Notes under the pieces: model-generated | The model's database searches: none | What the model saw: only the letters and a program-made list of their open reading frames with translations | Told to the model about the DNA's origin: nothing | Part shown: positions 1 to 9,149 of the stretch, piece after piece | Layout: each line of letters begins with the position of its first letter | Numbering within the stretch: the first letter of the stretch is position 1 | DNA from: Bin87 sp963663945 | GTDB taxonomy: Bacteria > Chloroflexota > Dehalococcoidia > Lucifugimonadales > UBA3495 | Assembly: GCA_963663945.1 (NCBI GenBank) | Contig: OY760687.1 | Location: forward strand, 3,162,001-3,226,000 | Direction: 5' to 3' | DNA: 64,000 bases | Position numbers and translations under genes: made by a program

Positions 1-582
1 CCTTCCACCGACACGCTTCGCCAGAAAATGGAGTGGCAGGGGTCCCTGGTGTCGATGGTGTTGAGCCCGAACGGGGATATCGTGGTCTGCGGTAGCCAGG
101 ACAACACGGTGCACTTCTGGCGTCGATCCACGGAACGGGACTCCATGATGTCTGGATATCCTGGCAAGCCGTCGGCCCTGGCTTTCGATAGCGCCGGCAC
201 CCTTTTGGCCACCGGCGGGGGGGAGGCGGTCACGGTTTGGAGCTTCCGGAGAAAGGGGCCCGAAGGCACGACGCCGGGCGTTCTGGAATTTCATTATGAG
301 CCCATCACGACCTTAACGTTCGCGCCCAACGCGAGGCGCCTGGCATCGGGCGCGCGCGATGGCTCCGTGGTGGTGTGGTCGCTACTGAGAAACGGAAACG
401 GCAGCCCGATCGGGGCCGAAGATGTGGGTGACTCAGTGGCCGAATTATACTGGCGGCCTGACGGGGACGGGCTTGCCGCCCTCGATGCGCAGGGTGGCGT
501 TACGGTTTGGCGGATTGGACCAGTAAAGGGCCGAATCAGCCGCCCCCGCGCCGAGCAGCCCCCCGGTTCGGACAGCGGCTGA
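1..582 (+). CDS. WD40-repeat protein, 5' end outside window
   Basis: The reading frame is open from the first base, so this is the C-terminal part (193 residues) of a longer protein. About four WD40-type blades are visible, each with a GTLLATGGG- or RLASGARDG-like turn followed by a strand ending in VTVW, VVVW or FW. Such blades build a beta-propeller used for protein binding; no catalytic domain is visible in this part. The next gene is on the same strand 127 bases downstream and encodes an unrelated binding lipoprotein. WD40 assignment is firm; the function of the whole protein cannot be judged without the missing N-terminus, which in bacteria may carry a kinase or other effector domain. 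Confidence 0.75.
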   Translation, partial: PSTDTLRQKMEWQGSLVSMVLSPNGDIVVCGSQDNTVHFWRRSTERDSMMSGYPGKPSALAFDSAGTLLATGGGEAVTVWSFRRKGPEGTTPGVLEFHYEPITTLTFAPNARRLASGARDGSVVVWSLLRNGNGSPIGAEDVGDSVAELYWRPDGDGLAALDAQGGVTVWRIGPVKGRISRPRAEQPPGSDSG

Positions 583-709
583 CCCTCCGTCCACCCATCG
601 AGCGATCACACCGGTTGCGCTTGAGCCCGTGCCAGGTGCCGATTCGAAAGCAACCCCGCATGCACGGAACGGTGGTGTTCGCCGGGAACTCACCGAAACG
701 TCCTGAAGA

Positions 710-2449
710 ATGGATATGGAAATGTTATTGATATACCGTCTCAAACACAAAATGGCCGCGGCGTTTGGTCTCGTGCTGCTGCTGGCGCTGGCCTGCGGCG
801 CTCCCGCCGCCCCCAGCGGGATGACTCCCTCCGCGACCGGCAGCGATCCGGGGCCAACCGCGCCGGTCGCCGCCGTTCCCCAGCAACCGGTTGTAACTGT
901 CGCTCCGGCCCATCGATCTGAGCGATCGTACGCGGCGTCACAACCGGCGGCTCCAGCCGCTGCCAATGTCCTGGATCGGCCCACGCTGAAAGCCGGCGTT
1001 ATCTGGTTGGACAGCCCGCTGGACCCCGTGCAGGGCGGCTGGATAGTCAGTCAATCGGGTATGTCGGAGAACCTGTTCCGCCTGTCTGCGTCCGACCTCA
1101 GCCCCGAACCGTGGCTGGCCACGGGCGCCGAACAGATCGACCCGCTGACCTGGGAGATTGAGCTGCGCTCGGGCGTGAAATTCCACAACGGTGCGGCAAT
1201 GGACGCCCTGGCGGTTAAAGCGTCGCTGGAAAGGACGATTCGCAAGTCTGAAGCGTCCGCGGACGCTCTGGGGATTGATAACATCGTGGTGAACGACCCG
1301 CACACCATCACCATCTCCACGTTGGAACCACGGCCAACGCTTCCAGGCCTGCTGACCACCCCCGCCGTTGCCATCACGGATGCATCCGCCGCAGACGCCG
1401 CCGGCGAGGGCAATTTCCTGCATGCGGGCGCGCTGACGGGACCTTACGTTCCCACCGAGTACGTCCAGAAGGAACGACTCAGCAGCGTGGCCAACGACGA
1501 TTACTGGGGCGGGACGCCGCCGCTGGCCGGTATCGAACACATCGCAATCCCCGACACCAACAGCCGGGAACTGGCTCTCCAGGCCGGCGACATTGATGTA
1601 GCAGTCAACATATCGCCGGAGGGCGCGCAGACCATCGGCGCCCATCTCAACTTGCAGACTCGCACTGGGGGATTCGGCACCGCGGCAGTGATGTGGTGGG
1701 TCAATTTCGAGCGGCCCGCGCTGGCCGATCCATTGGTCCGTCGGGCAGTGAGCCTTGCCATTGATCGAGAGAGCATCGCCGGGCTGGTGGCCCCGGCCGG
1801 CTCGGGGTCTTTTGCGGAACTCCTGCTGCCGGAAGCCCTGGTGCCCTGCCCCGGCGTCAGCGCTCCCGGTTACGACCCCGGGCAAGCCCGCGACCTGCTG
1901 GCCGAGGCTGGCTACGTCGACACTGACGGCGACGGGTTTGTCGACAAGGCCAGTGAACCCCTGGAGATTGTCATCGGCGGTTACCCGCAACGGTTCCAAT
2001 TGCCCATCATGGCCGAGGCCGCTCAGGCGATGCTTGCCGATGTGGGCATCAAGGCCGAGGTGCTCATTACGGAATGGTCGGTGGTCAAGGAACCAGACTG
2101 GGACCTCTTCGGGTGGTACAACAACGTCGTGGATACCGGAGACCCCATCTTGAACATCAGCAAGTTCGTCGGGGTCAGCGCCGACGCCAGCGGCAGCGGC
2201 GCCAACAATTACGGCCACTTCGCCCATCCGGAGCTGGAGAGCATCATCGCAAGCGCAGCGGAGGTCTCAGACACTCAGCAACGCCAGGAAATAGCTTGCC
2301 AGGCGCTGGACATCGTTGCATCCGAAACCGCGCTCCTGCCTGTAGCGCACGCCTTTCTGGTGTACGGAGTCAACGATCGGATCGCTAACTTCGAGCCCCA
2401 CCCGACTAATCTCTATTTTTTCGATCATCGTGTCGGCCTGAGCGAGTGA
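710..2449 (+). CDS. ABC transporter substrate-binding lipoprotein, family 5
   Basis: This 579-residue protein resembles the extracellular solute-binding proteins of family 5 (oligopeptide, dipeptide, nickel). It starts with a lipoprotein signal: a basic segment, a hydrophobic stretch and a LALAC lipobox with Cys29 as the likely lipidated residue. An Ala/Pro-rich linker follows up to about residue 85, then the binding fold with the family segments around WEIELRSGVKFHNG, YWGG and LVRRAVSLAIDRE. It would be anchored outside the membrane and deliver a peptide-like ligand to a permease. No permease or ATPase gene lies next to it, so the partner must be elsewhere. No strong ribosome site decides the start; methionines at residues 3, 5 and 15 are alternatives, and the one at 15 would leave little basic segment. 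Confidence 0.88.
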   Translation: MDMEMLLIYRLKHKMAAAFGLVLLLALACGAPAAPSGMTPSATGSDPGPTAPVAAVPQQPVVTVAPAHRSERSYAASQPAAPAAANVLDRPTLKAGVIWLDSPLDPVQGGWIVSQSGMSENLFRLSASDLSPEPWLATGAEQIDPLTWEIELRSGVKFHNGAAMDALAVKASLERTIRKSEASADALGIDNIVVNDPHTITISTLEPRPTLPGLLTTPAVAITDASAADAAGEGNFLHAGALTGPYVPTEYVQKERLSSVANDDYWGGTPPLAGIEHIAIPDTNSRELALQAGDIDVAVNISPEGAQTIGAHLNLQTRTGGFGTAAVMWWVNFERPALADPLVRRAVSLAIDRESIAGLVAPAGSGSFAELLLPEALVPCPGVSAPGYDPGQARDLLAEAGYVDTDGDGFVDKASEPLEIVIGGYPQRFQLPIMAEAAQAMLADVGIKAEVLITEWSVVKEPDWDLFGWYNNVVDTGDPILNISKFVGVSADASGSGANNYGHFAHPELESIIASAAEVSDTQQRQEIACQALDIVASETALLPVAHAFLVYGVNDRIANFEPHPTNLYFFDHRVGLSE

Positions 2450-2730
2450 GCGAGGTAGTCGGATAACGGGAGCGAATATATGCTGGCGTAAGTCACTGCA
2501 CACTCATTGCTGTTTGAACGCCTCGGCATGGGTTGGGCCCGGATCGTGACATGCGAGCATCGCAGACTTTCCGTAGGCAGGTCTGCTCCCGAGGAAAACT
2601 GGGCATCCTGAACCCGGTTTACTAATACTGTCTCGCCACGCCGGTCCCGCCAAACCTCCTCTTCGCCATCCACCACCAAACCGGGCACGCTTGAGAGCGC
2701 TCGCCTCTGACCCACCCACGGCGGGCAACC

Positions 2731-5181
2731 TCAGTCCAGCCTCACCGGGTCGACGTCAATCCGGCAGTTCCTGGGGATGGTGCGCCCTTCGAGGAATTGC
2801 CAGATCCGGCGACCGCGGAGCAATAGCCGCCACCGGTACCGACCGCGAACCCGCTCCGGCATGCAGGGCGTCGGCCCGATTATGTCAACGTCCACCCGAC
2901 CTTCGCGCGCGGCCTCTTCTCGCCAGGACTGGGCCAGTTCTCCCAGGGTTTGCTGTACGGCGCGCACGCTGAGATCAGCACACAAGACCTGGGCGAGCCG
3001 GTTGAAGGGCGGGTTGCCCTGGAACTGCCTCGCCGCAATTTCGATACCATAAAAAGCGGCATAATCCTGGCTGGCGGCTGCCGCGATGGCGTAGTGGTCC
3101 GGCTGATAGGTCTGGATGAGCGCCCGGCCGGGCACGCTGCCCCGGCCGGACCGTCCCGCCACCTGGCAAAGCAGCGCAAACGCCCGCTCTCCGGCACGAA
3201 AATCCGGCAGGTTCAGTCCCAGGTCCGCCAGCAGCACGGCTGACAGCGTGACGTTGGGCAGATCCAACCCACGCGCCACCATCTGGGTGCCCACCAGGAC
3301 CTGCGCCTCCCCGCTGGCCAACCGTTCCATCGCCGTTTCCAGCTCGGCCGGATTTCGAACCGAATCCGAGTCCCAGCGTTCGACGGCTACTCCGGGATAG
3401 CGCTCCTGCAACTCCGCCGTGATCGTTTCCGTCCCGGCGCCCATCTCGCGGATCCGGCCCCCGCGACACTGCGGGCAGGCCCGAGGCAGTCGCCGCTGCA
3501 GGTTACAGTAGTGGCAGATCAGCCGACCGGCCTCACGATGAAAGGCATAGGTCACGGAGCACCGGCTGCAATTGATCGCGCACCCGCAATCCCGGCATTG
3601 CATGAACGCCGCGCTCCCCCGGCGATTCAAAAAGAGGACCGCCTGCTGGCCGGCGGCGATGGTCGAGTCCAGTGCTTGGGCGAGGTCGCGGCTGAAAACG
3701 CTGCGGTTGCCTTCCCGGAGCTCCCGGCGCATGTCAACCACGCTGATTTCAGGCAGGGGCGTCGCGCTTCCATCGGGTCGTGGCACTCGCTCCGGCAATT
3801 CCAGCAGGTGATGCCGGCCCCGCGATGCCTCATGGTACGTACTCACGTCGGGCGTCGCCGAACCCATCACCACCACCGCTCCGGAGCGGCGGGCCAGCGC
3901 CAGGGCTGCGTCCCGCGCGTGATAGTAAGGAGGGTGCTCATCCTGCTTGTAAGACGGTTCGTGCTCCTCGTCGACAATGATGATGCCCAGATCAACCACC
4001 GGAGCGAACAGCGCGCTGCGCGGCCCTACGACTACGTCGGCCAACCCGTCGCGAATATTCCACCACTGCTCGAACCGCTGCCGCTCGGTAAGGCGATGGT
4101 GCAGGACGGCTACGCGACCGGGGAAACGGTCGTTCACCACGCCAACGGTCTGCGGCGTGAGCGCGATCTCCGGCACCAGGTAAATCGCCTGCTTGCCCTG
4201 CTCGATCGCATGGGCGATGGCCCGCAGGTACACCTCGGTCTTGCCGCTGCCGGTAACACCGTGCAGCAGAAAGCTGCGCGGCAGGAGACCACGATCGTCC
4301 AGGGCTGCAGTGATGTTGGCCACGGCCTGGTCCTGGGCGGCAGTCAGTCGGCTCGGGGGCAAACCGGACACCGCCACGCCGGGAGGTACCTCGTGTTCTG
4401 CTCGTTGCCACTCCTCGCCGACGAGGCCACGCTGGAGCAGCGCGTCCGCAGCGGAACCAAAACGGTTGGCGGCGCCCGTGGTGTCGTAGCCGGCCGTCGA
4501 CTCCCGCACCGCGGCCAGCAACTCGACCTGACGCGACCCCCGTGTCGGCGGTGAATCTGCCCCCGGGTCGCCGGAATCGGGGAAGTGACCCGGAATTAGC
4601 AACCGACGGTAGCGGTGTGTTCGCGGTCGCGGCAGGCTGACCTCCTTGCGCACCAACCCACGGGCCACCAGTCGCTGCAGTTCCCGTCGGGCCACGTTGG
4701 CGCGGTTTGGATCGATCCGTTTCAGGAACGTGATCTCCTCCCAGGCCGTGGAGGAGTCGGCCAGTTCCTGCCACGCGATGCGTGTGGGTTCGCGGAAAGA
4801 CGCCAACTCTCCGGCATCCGCGACGCCGGAGATCGCGGTCAGTCTTGACCGCTGCTGCGCACGAAAGCCGGGTGGCAGCATCGGCGCGACTGCTTCAAAG
4901 GGGGAGCATCGGTAGGTCTGGCCCAACCATTCGGCCAACTCCAGTCCCAGCGAACTGACGAGGGGCGACGGCTCCACCGGGTGCAGGATGTCCCGAGTCT
5001 CCTCTTCCGATACTGCCGACGCATCCGCCAGGCTGAGAACCAACCCCTGCACAACGTTGCGGCCGAATTGCACCCACACCAACTGCCCGGGCTCCACCGG
5101 CAGATGCCGCGGTACCCGATAGGAAAAAGTTTTGCCCGGTGGGATCCAGTCAGCGTCTATGGCGACATCGGCGTAGTTCAC
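2731..5181 (-). CDS. priA: Primosomal protein N', replication restart helicase PriA
   Basis: PriA is a 3'-to-5' DNA helicase that reloads the replisome at stalled forks. The 816-residue product has an N-terminal DNA-binding domain, a Walker A motif GVTGSGKT at about residues 308-315, a DEEH box at 404-407, and four CxxC pairs (about 529/532, 538/541, 556/559, 569/572) forming the two zinc sites typical of PriA. The helicase motifs GTQMVARGLD and QVAGRSGRG are also present. The frame stays open upstream to 5535, but that extension covers rplS and has no PriA similarity. The GTG at 5181 follows an AACGAGGT ribosome site and begins the conserved VNYADVAID stretch, so it is taken as the start. 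It lies downstream of rplS on the same strand, separated by a terminator. Confidence 0.95.
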   Translation of the reverse strand: MNYADVAIDADWIPPGKTFSYRVPRHLPVEPGQLVWVQFGRNVVQGLVLSLADASAVSEEETRDILHPVEPSPLVSSLGLELAEWLGQTYRCSPFEAVAPMLPPGFRAQQRSRLTAISGVADAGELASFREPTRIAWQELADSSTAWEEITFLKRIDPNRANVARRELQRLVARGLVRKEVSLPRPRTHRYRRLLIPGHFPDSGDPGADSPPTRGSRQVELLAAVRESTAGYDTTGAANRFGSAADALLQRGLVGEEWQRAEHEVPPGVAVSGLPPSRLTAAQDQAVANITAALDDRGLLPRSFLLHGVTGSGKTEVYLRAIAHAIEQGKQAIYLVPEIALTPQTVGVVNDRFPGRVAVLHHRLTERQRFEQWWNIRDGLADVVVGPRSALFAPVVDLGIIIVDEEHEPSYKQDEHPPYYHARDAALALARRSGAVVVMGSATPDVSTYHEASRGRHHLLELPERVPRPDGSATPLPEISVVDMRRELREGNRSVFSRDLAQALDSTIAAGQQAVLFLNRRGSAAFMQCRDCGCAINCSRCSVTYAFHREAGRLICHYCNLQRRLPRACPQCRGGRIREMGAGTETITAELQERYPGVAVERWDSDSVRNPAELETAMERLASGEAQVLVGTQMVARGLDLPNVTLSAVLLADLGLNLPDFRAGERAFALLCQVAGRSGRGSVPGRALIQTYQPDHYAIAAAASQDYAAFYGIEIAARQFQGNPPFNRLAQVLCADLSVRAVQQTLGELAQSWREEAAREGRVDVDIIGPTPCMPERVRGRYRWRLLLRGRRIWQFLEGRTIPRNCRIDVDPVRLD

Positions 5182-5244
5182 GGTGCGACCTCGTTTTCCA
5201 CCCGTTCCCTCGAGACCGGCGTGAGTCGCAGGATGTGATAATGC

Positions 5245-5286
5245 AAAACCGCCGCAGCCGCACCGGTATAGGGTGCGGGCGGCGGT
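5245..5286 (-). terminator. Terminator after rplS
   Basis: Read on the minus strand, ACCGCCGC and GCACC pair with GGTGC and GCGGCGGT around a short loop, and the hairpin is followed by TTTTGC. This fits a factor-independent terminator downstream of rplS and upstream of priA, suggesting that priA is only partly co-transcribed with rplS. Confidence 0.65.
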
Positions 5287-5306
5287 CGAAGCCTCGAATG
5301 AGCCGC

Positions 5307-5666
5307 CTACCGGTTGGTGCGGTAAGTCGTCTTTTCCTTGATGCGCGCCGCACGACCCTGTCGCCCTCGCAGGTAATAGAGCTTGGCCCTTCGCACCTTG
5401 CCCTGCCGAGTCACTTCCAGCGACTCGATCAGCGGGGAGTGCAGCGGGAAGACACGCTCGATGCCGATCCCGGCGGTGATGCGGCGAACCGTGAAGTTGG
5501 CGGCCGGCCCGGTGCCATGGGTGCGCCGGATGCACACCCCCTGGAAGGCCTGCACACGCTCGCGGGCGCCCTCGCGGATGCGAAAGTTGACGCGAACCGT
5601 ATCGCCAGGACCGAATTCGGGGATGTTTTCGTTGACCTCTGGGGGAACAAGTTCAGATGCTTTCAT
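5307..5666 (-). CDS. rplS: 50S ribosomal protein L19
   Basis: The 119-residue product matches L19 over its whole length, including the FGPGDTVRVNFRIREG start, the VQAFQGVCIRR segment, the RVFPLHSPLIESLEV region and a basic C-terminus with KLYYLRGRQGRAARIKE. L19 sits at the interface of the 30S and 50S subunits. The size is normal for the family. It is read on the minus strand from a likely extended -10 promoter about 80 bases upstream and ends at a hairpin terminator before priA. The usual trmD and rimM neighbours are not present on the upstream side, where an unrelated propeller gene lies. Confidence 0.96.
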   Translation of the reverse strand: MKASELVPPEVNENIPEFGPGDTVRVNFRIREGARERVQAFQGVCIRRTHGTGPAANFTVRRITAGIGIERVFPLHSPLIESLEVTRQGKVRRAKLYYLRGRQGRAARIKEKTTYRTNR

Positions 5667-5744
5667 GAGTACCGACTTATCGTGTTGTGCGCTGGTTCGG
5701 CGTCAGGTGAAACCCAAACCGACATGCTTCGAAACAGAGTTGGT

Positions 5745-5753
5745 ATTCTAGCA
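5745..5753 (-). promoter_or_regulatory. Extended -10 promoter for rplS
   Basis: On the minus strand the sequence reads TGCTAGAAT, an extended -10 box, about 80 bases before the rplS start. No convincing -35 hexamer is visible. The same TGC plus TATAAT-like form recurs before several other genes in this window. Confidence 0.45.
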
Positions 5754-5779
5754 CATTCAGTCTCCGCTCGGGGAGCAGA

Positions 5780-6655
5780 TTACTGCCGCACGTACTTGTC
5801 CACCCGCTCCTGGGCGCCCAACGCCATGTAGATGTTGCCGTGGGCATCGACCCAACTGCCGTGGGCGGACTGCGAGTCCCAGCGGGCCAGCACGTTGCCG
5901 TCGGGATCCATGATGCTCACGCGAGGAGACGCGCCATTCGCGCCGCCCTCGCTGATCACCAGGTTGTCCTCGCTGTCGATGGAAATATCCAGCGGCCGCC
6001 GCATGTCCTCCCACATCGTGATGTATTCGCCGTCGGACGAATAGATCTGCATGCGGTTGTTCTCGCGGTCGCACAGGTAGAGGTTGCCGTTGGGATGCGC
6101 GACGATGCTGTGGGGCAGGTGGAACTCGCCCGGGCCGCCCTTGCCCGGTTCGCCCCAGGATTGCTTCAGTTCTCCATCGCGGGAGAACCGATGCACCCGG
6201 GCGTTCCGATATCCGTCCGAGACGTACAGGTCGCCGTTGGGGGCGGGCACGATCTCCGTGGGATAGTTGAACGGGCCGGCCGAGCGCGGGCACACCTCGC
6301 CGGGGATCTCGCAGCCGGTGTCCGAGTGTACGCCCCGGTCGCCGATGACCTGAAGGGGCTTGCCGTCCAGCGTGAAGATGACGCAGACAGAATCGGTGCG
6401 GTCGGTGATGTACACGATGTCGTCCTGGATGTAGATGCCATGGGCCTCGTCAATGGCCCGCAATCCCCAGGAGCCCAGGTAGTTGCCGCCCGGCCCGAAG
6501 ATCAGCACGGGAGGGTCCTTGCGCTGGAACACATAGACCCGATCCTGCGAGTCGGTGGCCACCGCCGAGGCGTTGCCCATGGTCATGCCCTCGGGCAGGT
6601 GCGCCCAGTTTTCTTCGAGGGTGTAGGTGTACTTGCCGGAGCCTACGGTGGTCAT
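5780..6655 (-). CDS. NHL-repeat six-bladed propeller protein
   Basis: The 291-residue protein contains repeated NHL-type blades, each with a pattern such as DSQDRVYVFQR, PNGDLYVSDGY, PNGNLYLCDRENNRMQIY or SEDNLVISEGG. This fold is shared with peptidyl-alpha-hydroxyglycine lyase-like proteins and with extracellular sensor or binding proteins. No signal peptide is seen, so a cytoplasmic location is likely. An AGGAGG ribosome site lies six bases before the ATG. It is followed upstream on the same strand by an alpha/beta hydrolase gene with 46 bases between them, so the two probably form an operon, but the substrate of neither can be named. Confidence 0.8.
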   Translation of the reverse strand: MTTVGSGKYTYTLEENWAHLPEGMTMGNASAVATDSQDRVYVFQRKDPPVLIFGPGGNYLGSWGLRAIDEAHGIYIQDDIVYITDRTDSVCVIFTLDGKPLQVIGDRGVHSDTGCEIPGEVCPRSAGPFNYPTEIVPAPNGDLYVSDGYRNARVHRFSRDGELKQSWGEPGKGGPGEFHLPHSIVAHPNGNLYLCDRENNRMQIYSSDGEYITMWEDMRRPLDISIDSEDNLVISEGGANGASPRVSIMDPDGNVLARWDSQSAHGSWVDAHGNIYMALGAQERVDKYVRQ

Positions 6656-6701
6656 GATCAGCCTCCTGTGTCGCTGTGAGCTGTGACGAATTGTCCGGTG
6701 T

Positions 6702-7586
6702 CTACGCTTTGCGGTCGAAGAACCCGTTGTTGATGCGCTCCCGGATGGTGTTCGCCACCAGTTCGGGGCGTTGCAGGGGCACGTCGTGGATGCTGTCCTC
6801 CAGCCAGACCGTCTCGCTCACCGGCAGAAGCGATGCCGCCCTGGCCATCGACTCTTCGCGCCGGAACCGCCGGTCCATGGCGTCGGGCGTGGACTGCCGC
6901 GCCGGCAGCATCAGCACCGGGCACTGCAGCGTCGGGTAGAGCTGTGACGGTTTGTGATCCCACAGCGCGTCGATGATCCGCAGGTGGTTCTCGCGGCGCA
7001 GGTTGGACTGGATGGTTCCGTCCTCAAGCACGCGGAAGTTGGCCAGCACCGCCTCGACCACCGTTTCCGAGGGATTCGGCCCGAAGCGCGCACCCTCGAT
7101 CACGCGGGATCGCATCATCTCCGGAGTGAACCCGGTGAAGATGGGCGGGGCCATGTCCTCGCGCGCCTGTTCCGGGGACCAGCCGGGCCGCGCCGACGGC
7201 TCAATGGTCCCGCCGTCCACGAAGATCAGGCCCGACGTCATTTCCGGTTGGGCAGCGGCCAGTTCCAACGCCACGTCCGCGCCCCACGAGTGGCCCGCCA
7301 CGATGGGATGTTCCCATCCCAGGTGCTTGATGAACGCCGTCGCGTCGCCGGATACCGTGGCGAAGTCGTAGCCCTCATCCACCTGCACCGACTGGCCGTG
7401 GCCCCGCTGGTCCAGCGCCACGACGCGGAACTCCCGCGCCAGCAGCGGCGCCACCAGGTCCCAGATGTGGCAGGTGGACGCCAGCCCGTGCAGCAGCAGC
7501 AGCACCGGTCGTCCGTCGCCTCCCCAATCACGGTAGTGGAAGTGCAGTCCGCGCAGGTCGATATAACAGTCGTTGGGGGTGGGCAT
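6702..7586 (-). CDS. Alpha/beta hydrolase
   Basis: This 294-residue protein has the alpha/beta hydrolase fold: an oxyanion segment LLLHGLAST, the turn ALDQRGHGQS, the nucleophile elbow GHSWG (Ser as nucleophile), an acidic residue in the IFVDGG or later strand, and a His in DSIHDVPLQRPE near the C-terminus. It probably cleaves an ester or C-C bond in a small molecule; the sequence does not fix the substrate. A GAGGAGA ribosome site precedes the ATG by about seven bases. It is the first gene of a probable two-gene unit with the NHL protein and is divergent from the small monooxygenase-fold gene at 7695. Confidence 0.88.
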   Translation of the reverse strand: MPTPNDCYIDLRGLHFHYRDWGGDGRPVLLLLHGLASTCHIWDLVAPLLAREFRVVALDQRGHGQSVQVDEGYDFATVSGDATAFIKHLGWEHPIVAGHSWGADVALELAAAQPEMTSGLIFVDGGTIEPSARPGWSPEQAREDMAPPIFTGFTPEMMRSRVIEGARFGPNPSETVVEAVLANFRVLEDGTIQSNLRRENHLRIIDALWDHKPSQLYPTLQCPVLMLPARQSTPDAMDRRFRREESMARAASLLPVSETVWLEDSIHDVPLQRPELVANTIRERINNGFFDRKA

Positions 7587-7623
7587 GGGCAGTCTCCTCG
7601 CGGCATTTTAGCACGGGGTCGCC

Positions 7624-7632
7624 TGCTATAAT
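7624..7632 (+). promoter_or_regulatory. Extended -10 promoter for the ABM-domain gene
   Basis: TGCTATAAT is a consensus extended -10 box 63 bases before the start at 7695. No good -35 hexamer lies 17 bases upstream, as expected for an extended -10 promoter. Confidence 0.55.
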
Positions 7633-7694
7633 TCTGCCCGGCGGCCGATCCGAACGGGCTCATGCCGCCCCAATTCACAGGAGGAATCCCGACC

Positions 7695-8033
7695 ATGTAC
7701 GCCATCTTCGTGACCATCAACATCAAGGACGGCTACGCCGACGAGTTTGCCAGCGCCAGCCTGGGCGATGGACAGGGCAGCGTCCGCGACGAGGAAAACT
7801 GCTTCCGCTTCGACATCCTGCGCAGCCCCGACAACCCCAACCAGTTCTACCTCTACGAGGTCTACGCCAACCGCGAGGCCCACGCCACCCACCGCGACCA
7901 GCCCCACTATGTCGCCTGGCGCTCCGCCGTCGAGCACATGTTTGAGGGCGACCTTGGCCGCGTGGAGATGGAGACCGTGTTCCCGTCCGACGCCGGCTGG
8001 AAGGCGCAGAAACCGGGCCTGGTCAACTGGTAG
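7695..8033 (+). CDS. Antibiotic-biosynthesis-monooxygenase (ABM) domain protein
   Basis: The 112-residue product is a single ABM domain, a dimeric ferredoxin-like fold used by YgiN/HmoA-type proteins and quinone monooxygenases. Typical segments are the first strand MYAIFVTINIKDG, the FRFDILRS strand, FYLYEVYANREAHATH and the HYVAW helix. The ATG at 7695 follows a GGAGGAA ribosome site; an in-frame upstream start at 7662 has none. It stands alone after its own promoter and ends just before a palindromic element. The actual substrate is unknown; many members are cofactor-free oxygenases or handle haem. Confidence 0.8.
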   Translation: MYAIFVTINIKDGYADEFASASLGDGQGSVRDEENCFRFDILRSPDNPNQFYLYEVYANREAHATHRDQPHYVAWRSAVEHMFEGDLGRVEMETVFPSDAGWKAQKPGLVNW

Positions 8034-8042
8034 GAAAGAACT

Positions 8043-8152
8043 GTCAGAATCAGGATTTACCGGATTTCAGGATTTATCAGGATTGAGTGATCTCCGTCGC
8101 GGAATGGTTCCAATCCTGATAATCCTCAAATCTTGGAAATCCTGATTCTGAC
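8043..8152. repeat. Palindromic GGATT-rich intergenic element, copy 1
   Basis: The element begins with GTCAGAATCAGGATTT and ends with its inverted complement, and nearly the whole 110 bases can fold on itself. Inside, GGATT or its complement AATCC recurs about every 10 bases. A related copy lies at 36715-36814. It has no coding capacity and sits directly behind the stop of the ABM gene. Confidence 0.75.
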
Positions 8153-8200
8153 AAACGATTTTCCGGCAAGGCGTCGTGACAAACCGCAAAGCGTTCCACC

Positions 8201-8767
8201 GTGTTCAAACCCTTCGCTCCCCGTGACATTGACGCGATAGCGGCCCTGGCTGCTGCGGCGTTCATCATCTTTGCCATCTTCGGCTGGACGGTGAACACGG
8301 AGGTCGCCGATCCGCACGACCTCGGCCATGTGGACTGGGAATGGAAGCTGTGGCAGATCGGCCCGCTGGTGATGGGGTTCGCCGGCGTCTGGTGGTTTTG
8401 GCTGAGCACGCGCCGCGTCGCGTGGGTGCGCAGTTTCGCCCTGGCGGTCCTGGCGCTGATGGTTTTAGTCAACGGATACACCGGCCTTTTCGGCGACTAC
8501 TGGGGCGACGTCTGGCGCACGGTCAACCCACTGTTCATCGCCTCGTGCAGCGTGGCCGCGGTGGCGCTGTGGCGATGCGGATGCACGGCCGGCAAGGTGG
8601 GAGCGGTGGTACCGGCCGCACTGGGAGTCGTGGTCTTCGCCAACGCGTATTTCCTCAACATCGGGGTGCTGTGGATGATCCTGGACCCGGTGCGGATGCT
8701 CACCGAGCTGACCTGGGCCGCCGTCGCCAACAAGGCCAACGTGGCAACCACCACCTCCACGGAGTAA
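8201..8767 (+). CDS. Small integral membrane protein of unknown function
   Basis: The 188-residue product is strongly hydrophobic with about five membrane-spanning segments: around residues 12-30 (IAALAAAAFIIFAIFGW), 50-68, 76-96, 105-125 and 130-160. A short polar segment rich in Asp/His/Glu (DPHDLGHVDWEWK) follows the first helix and could face outside. I do not recognise a family. The start is a GTG without a clear ribosome site. The next gene starts seven bases after its stop, so the two are probably one transcription unit. Confidence 0.65.
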   Translation: MFKPFAPRDIDAIAALAAAAFIIFAIFGWTVNTEVADPHDLGHVDWEWKLWQIGPLVMGFAGVWWFWLSTRRVAWVRSFALAVLALMVLVNGYTGLFGDYWGDVWRTVNPLFIASCSVAAVALWRCGCTAGKVGAVVPAALGVVVFANAYFLNIGVLWMILDPVRMLTELTWAAVANKANVATTTSTE

Positions 8768-8774
8768 CCCCGTC

Positions 8775-9134
8775 GTGGAAGACGCTCCCGACCTGCCGCC
8801 GGTGTACGAGCGCGTCCTGGATGTGGTGCGTCAGATTCCCCACGGCCAGGTGGCAACCTACGGACAGATCGCCCAGATCGTCGGCGGCTGCACGCCGCGC
8901 ATGGTGGGCTTCTGCCTGGCGTCGCTGACCAGATACCCCGAGGAGCAGCGCCGCGAAATCCCGTGGCAGCGGGTCATCAACGCCCAGGGCAAGATCAGCC
9001 CCCGCGGCGAGGGCCTGGGCGCCCTGCTCCAACGCGAACTGCTGGAAGAAGAGGGCATCGAGTTCAGCGACGCCGACCGGGTCAGCTTCCGCCGCTTTGG
9101 CTGGCTGGACCCCTATGAGGGTGAAGAGGGCTGA
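8775..9134 (+). CDS. Alkyltransferase-like protein (MGMT DNA-binding domain)
   Basis: The 119-residue protein matches the DNA-binding domain of O6-alkylguanine-DNA alkyltransferases (IPHGQVATYGQIAQIVG, then RMVGFCLASL and IPWQRVINAQGKISPRG). In active MGMT the motif is PCHR with the acceptor Cys; here the Cys is Trp (PWQR), the mark of ATL proteins. ATLs bind alkylated guanine without repairing it and hand the lesion to nucleotide excision repair. The start is GTG, seven bases after the upstream membrane-protein stop. It is followed by two minus-strand tRNA genes. Confidence 0.88.
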   Translation: MEDAPDLPPVYERVLDVVRQIPHGQVATYGQIAQIVGGCTPRMVGFCLASLTRYPEEQRREIPWQRVINAQGKISPRGEGLGALLQRELLEEEGIEFSDADRVSFRRFGWLDPYEGEEG

Positions 9135-9149
9135 AGTCCGGGAGGGCGC

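Noticed and set aside
5182..5535. N-terminal extension of priA to 934 residues
   Set aside because: It overlaps rplS, has no PriA similarity, and a GTG with ribosome site at 5181 starts at the conserved PriA N-terminus.
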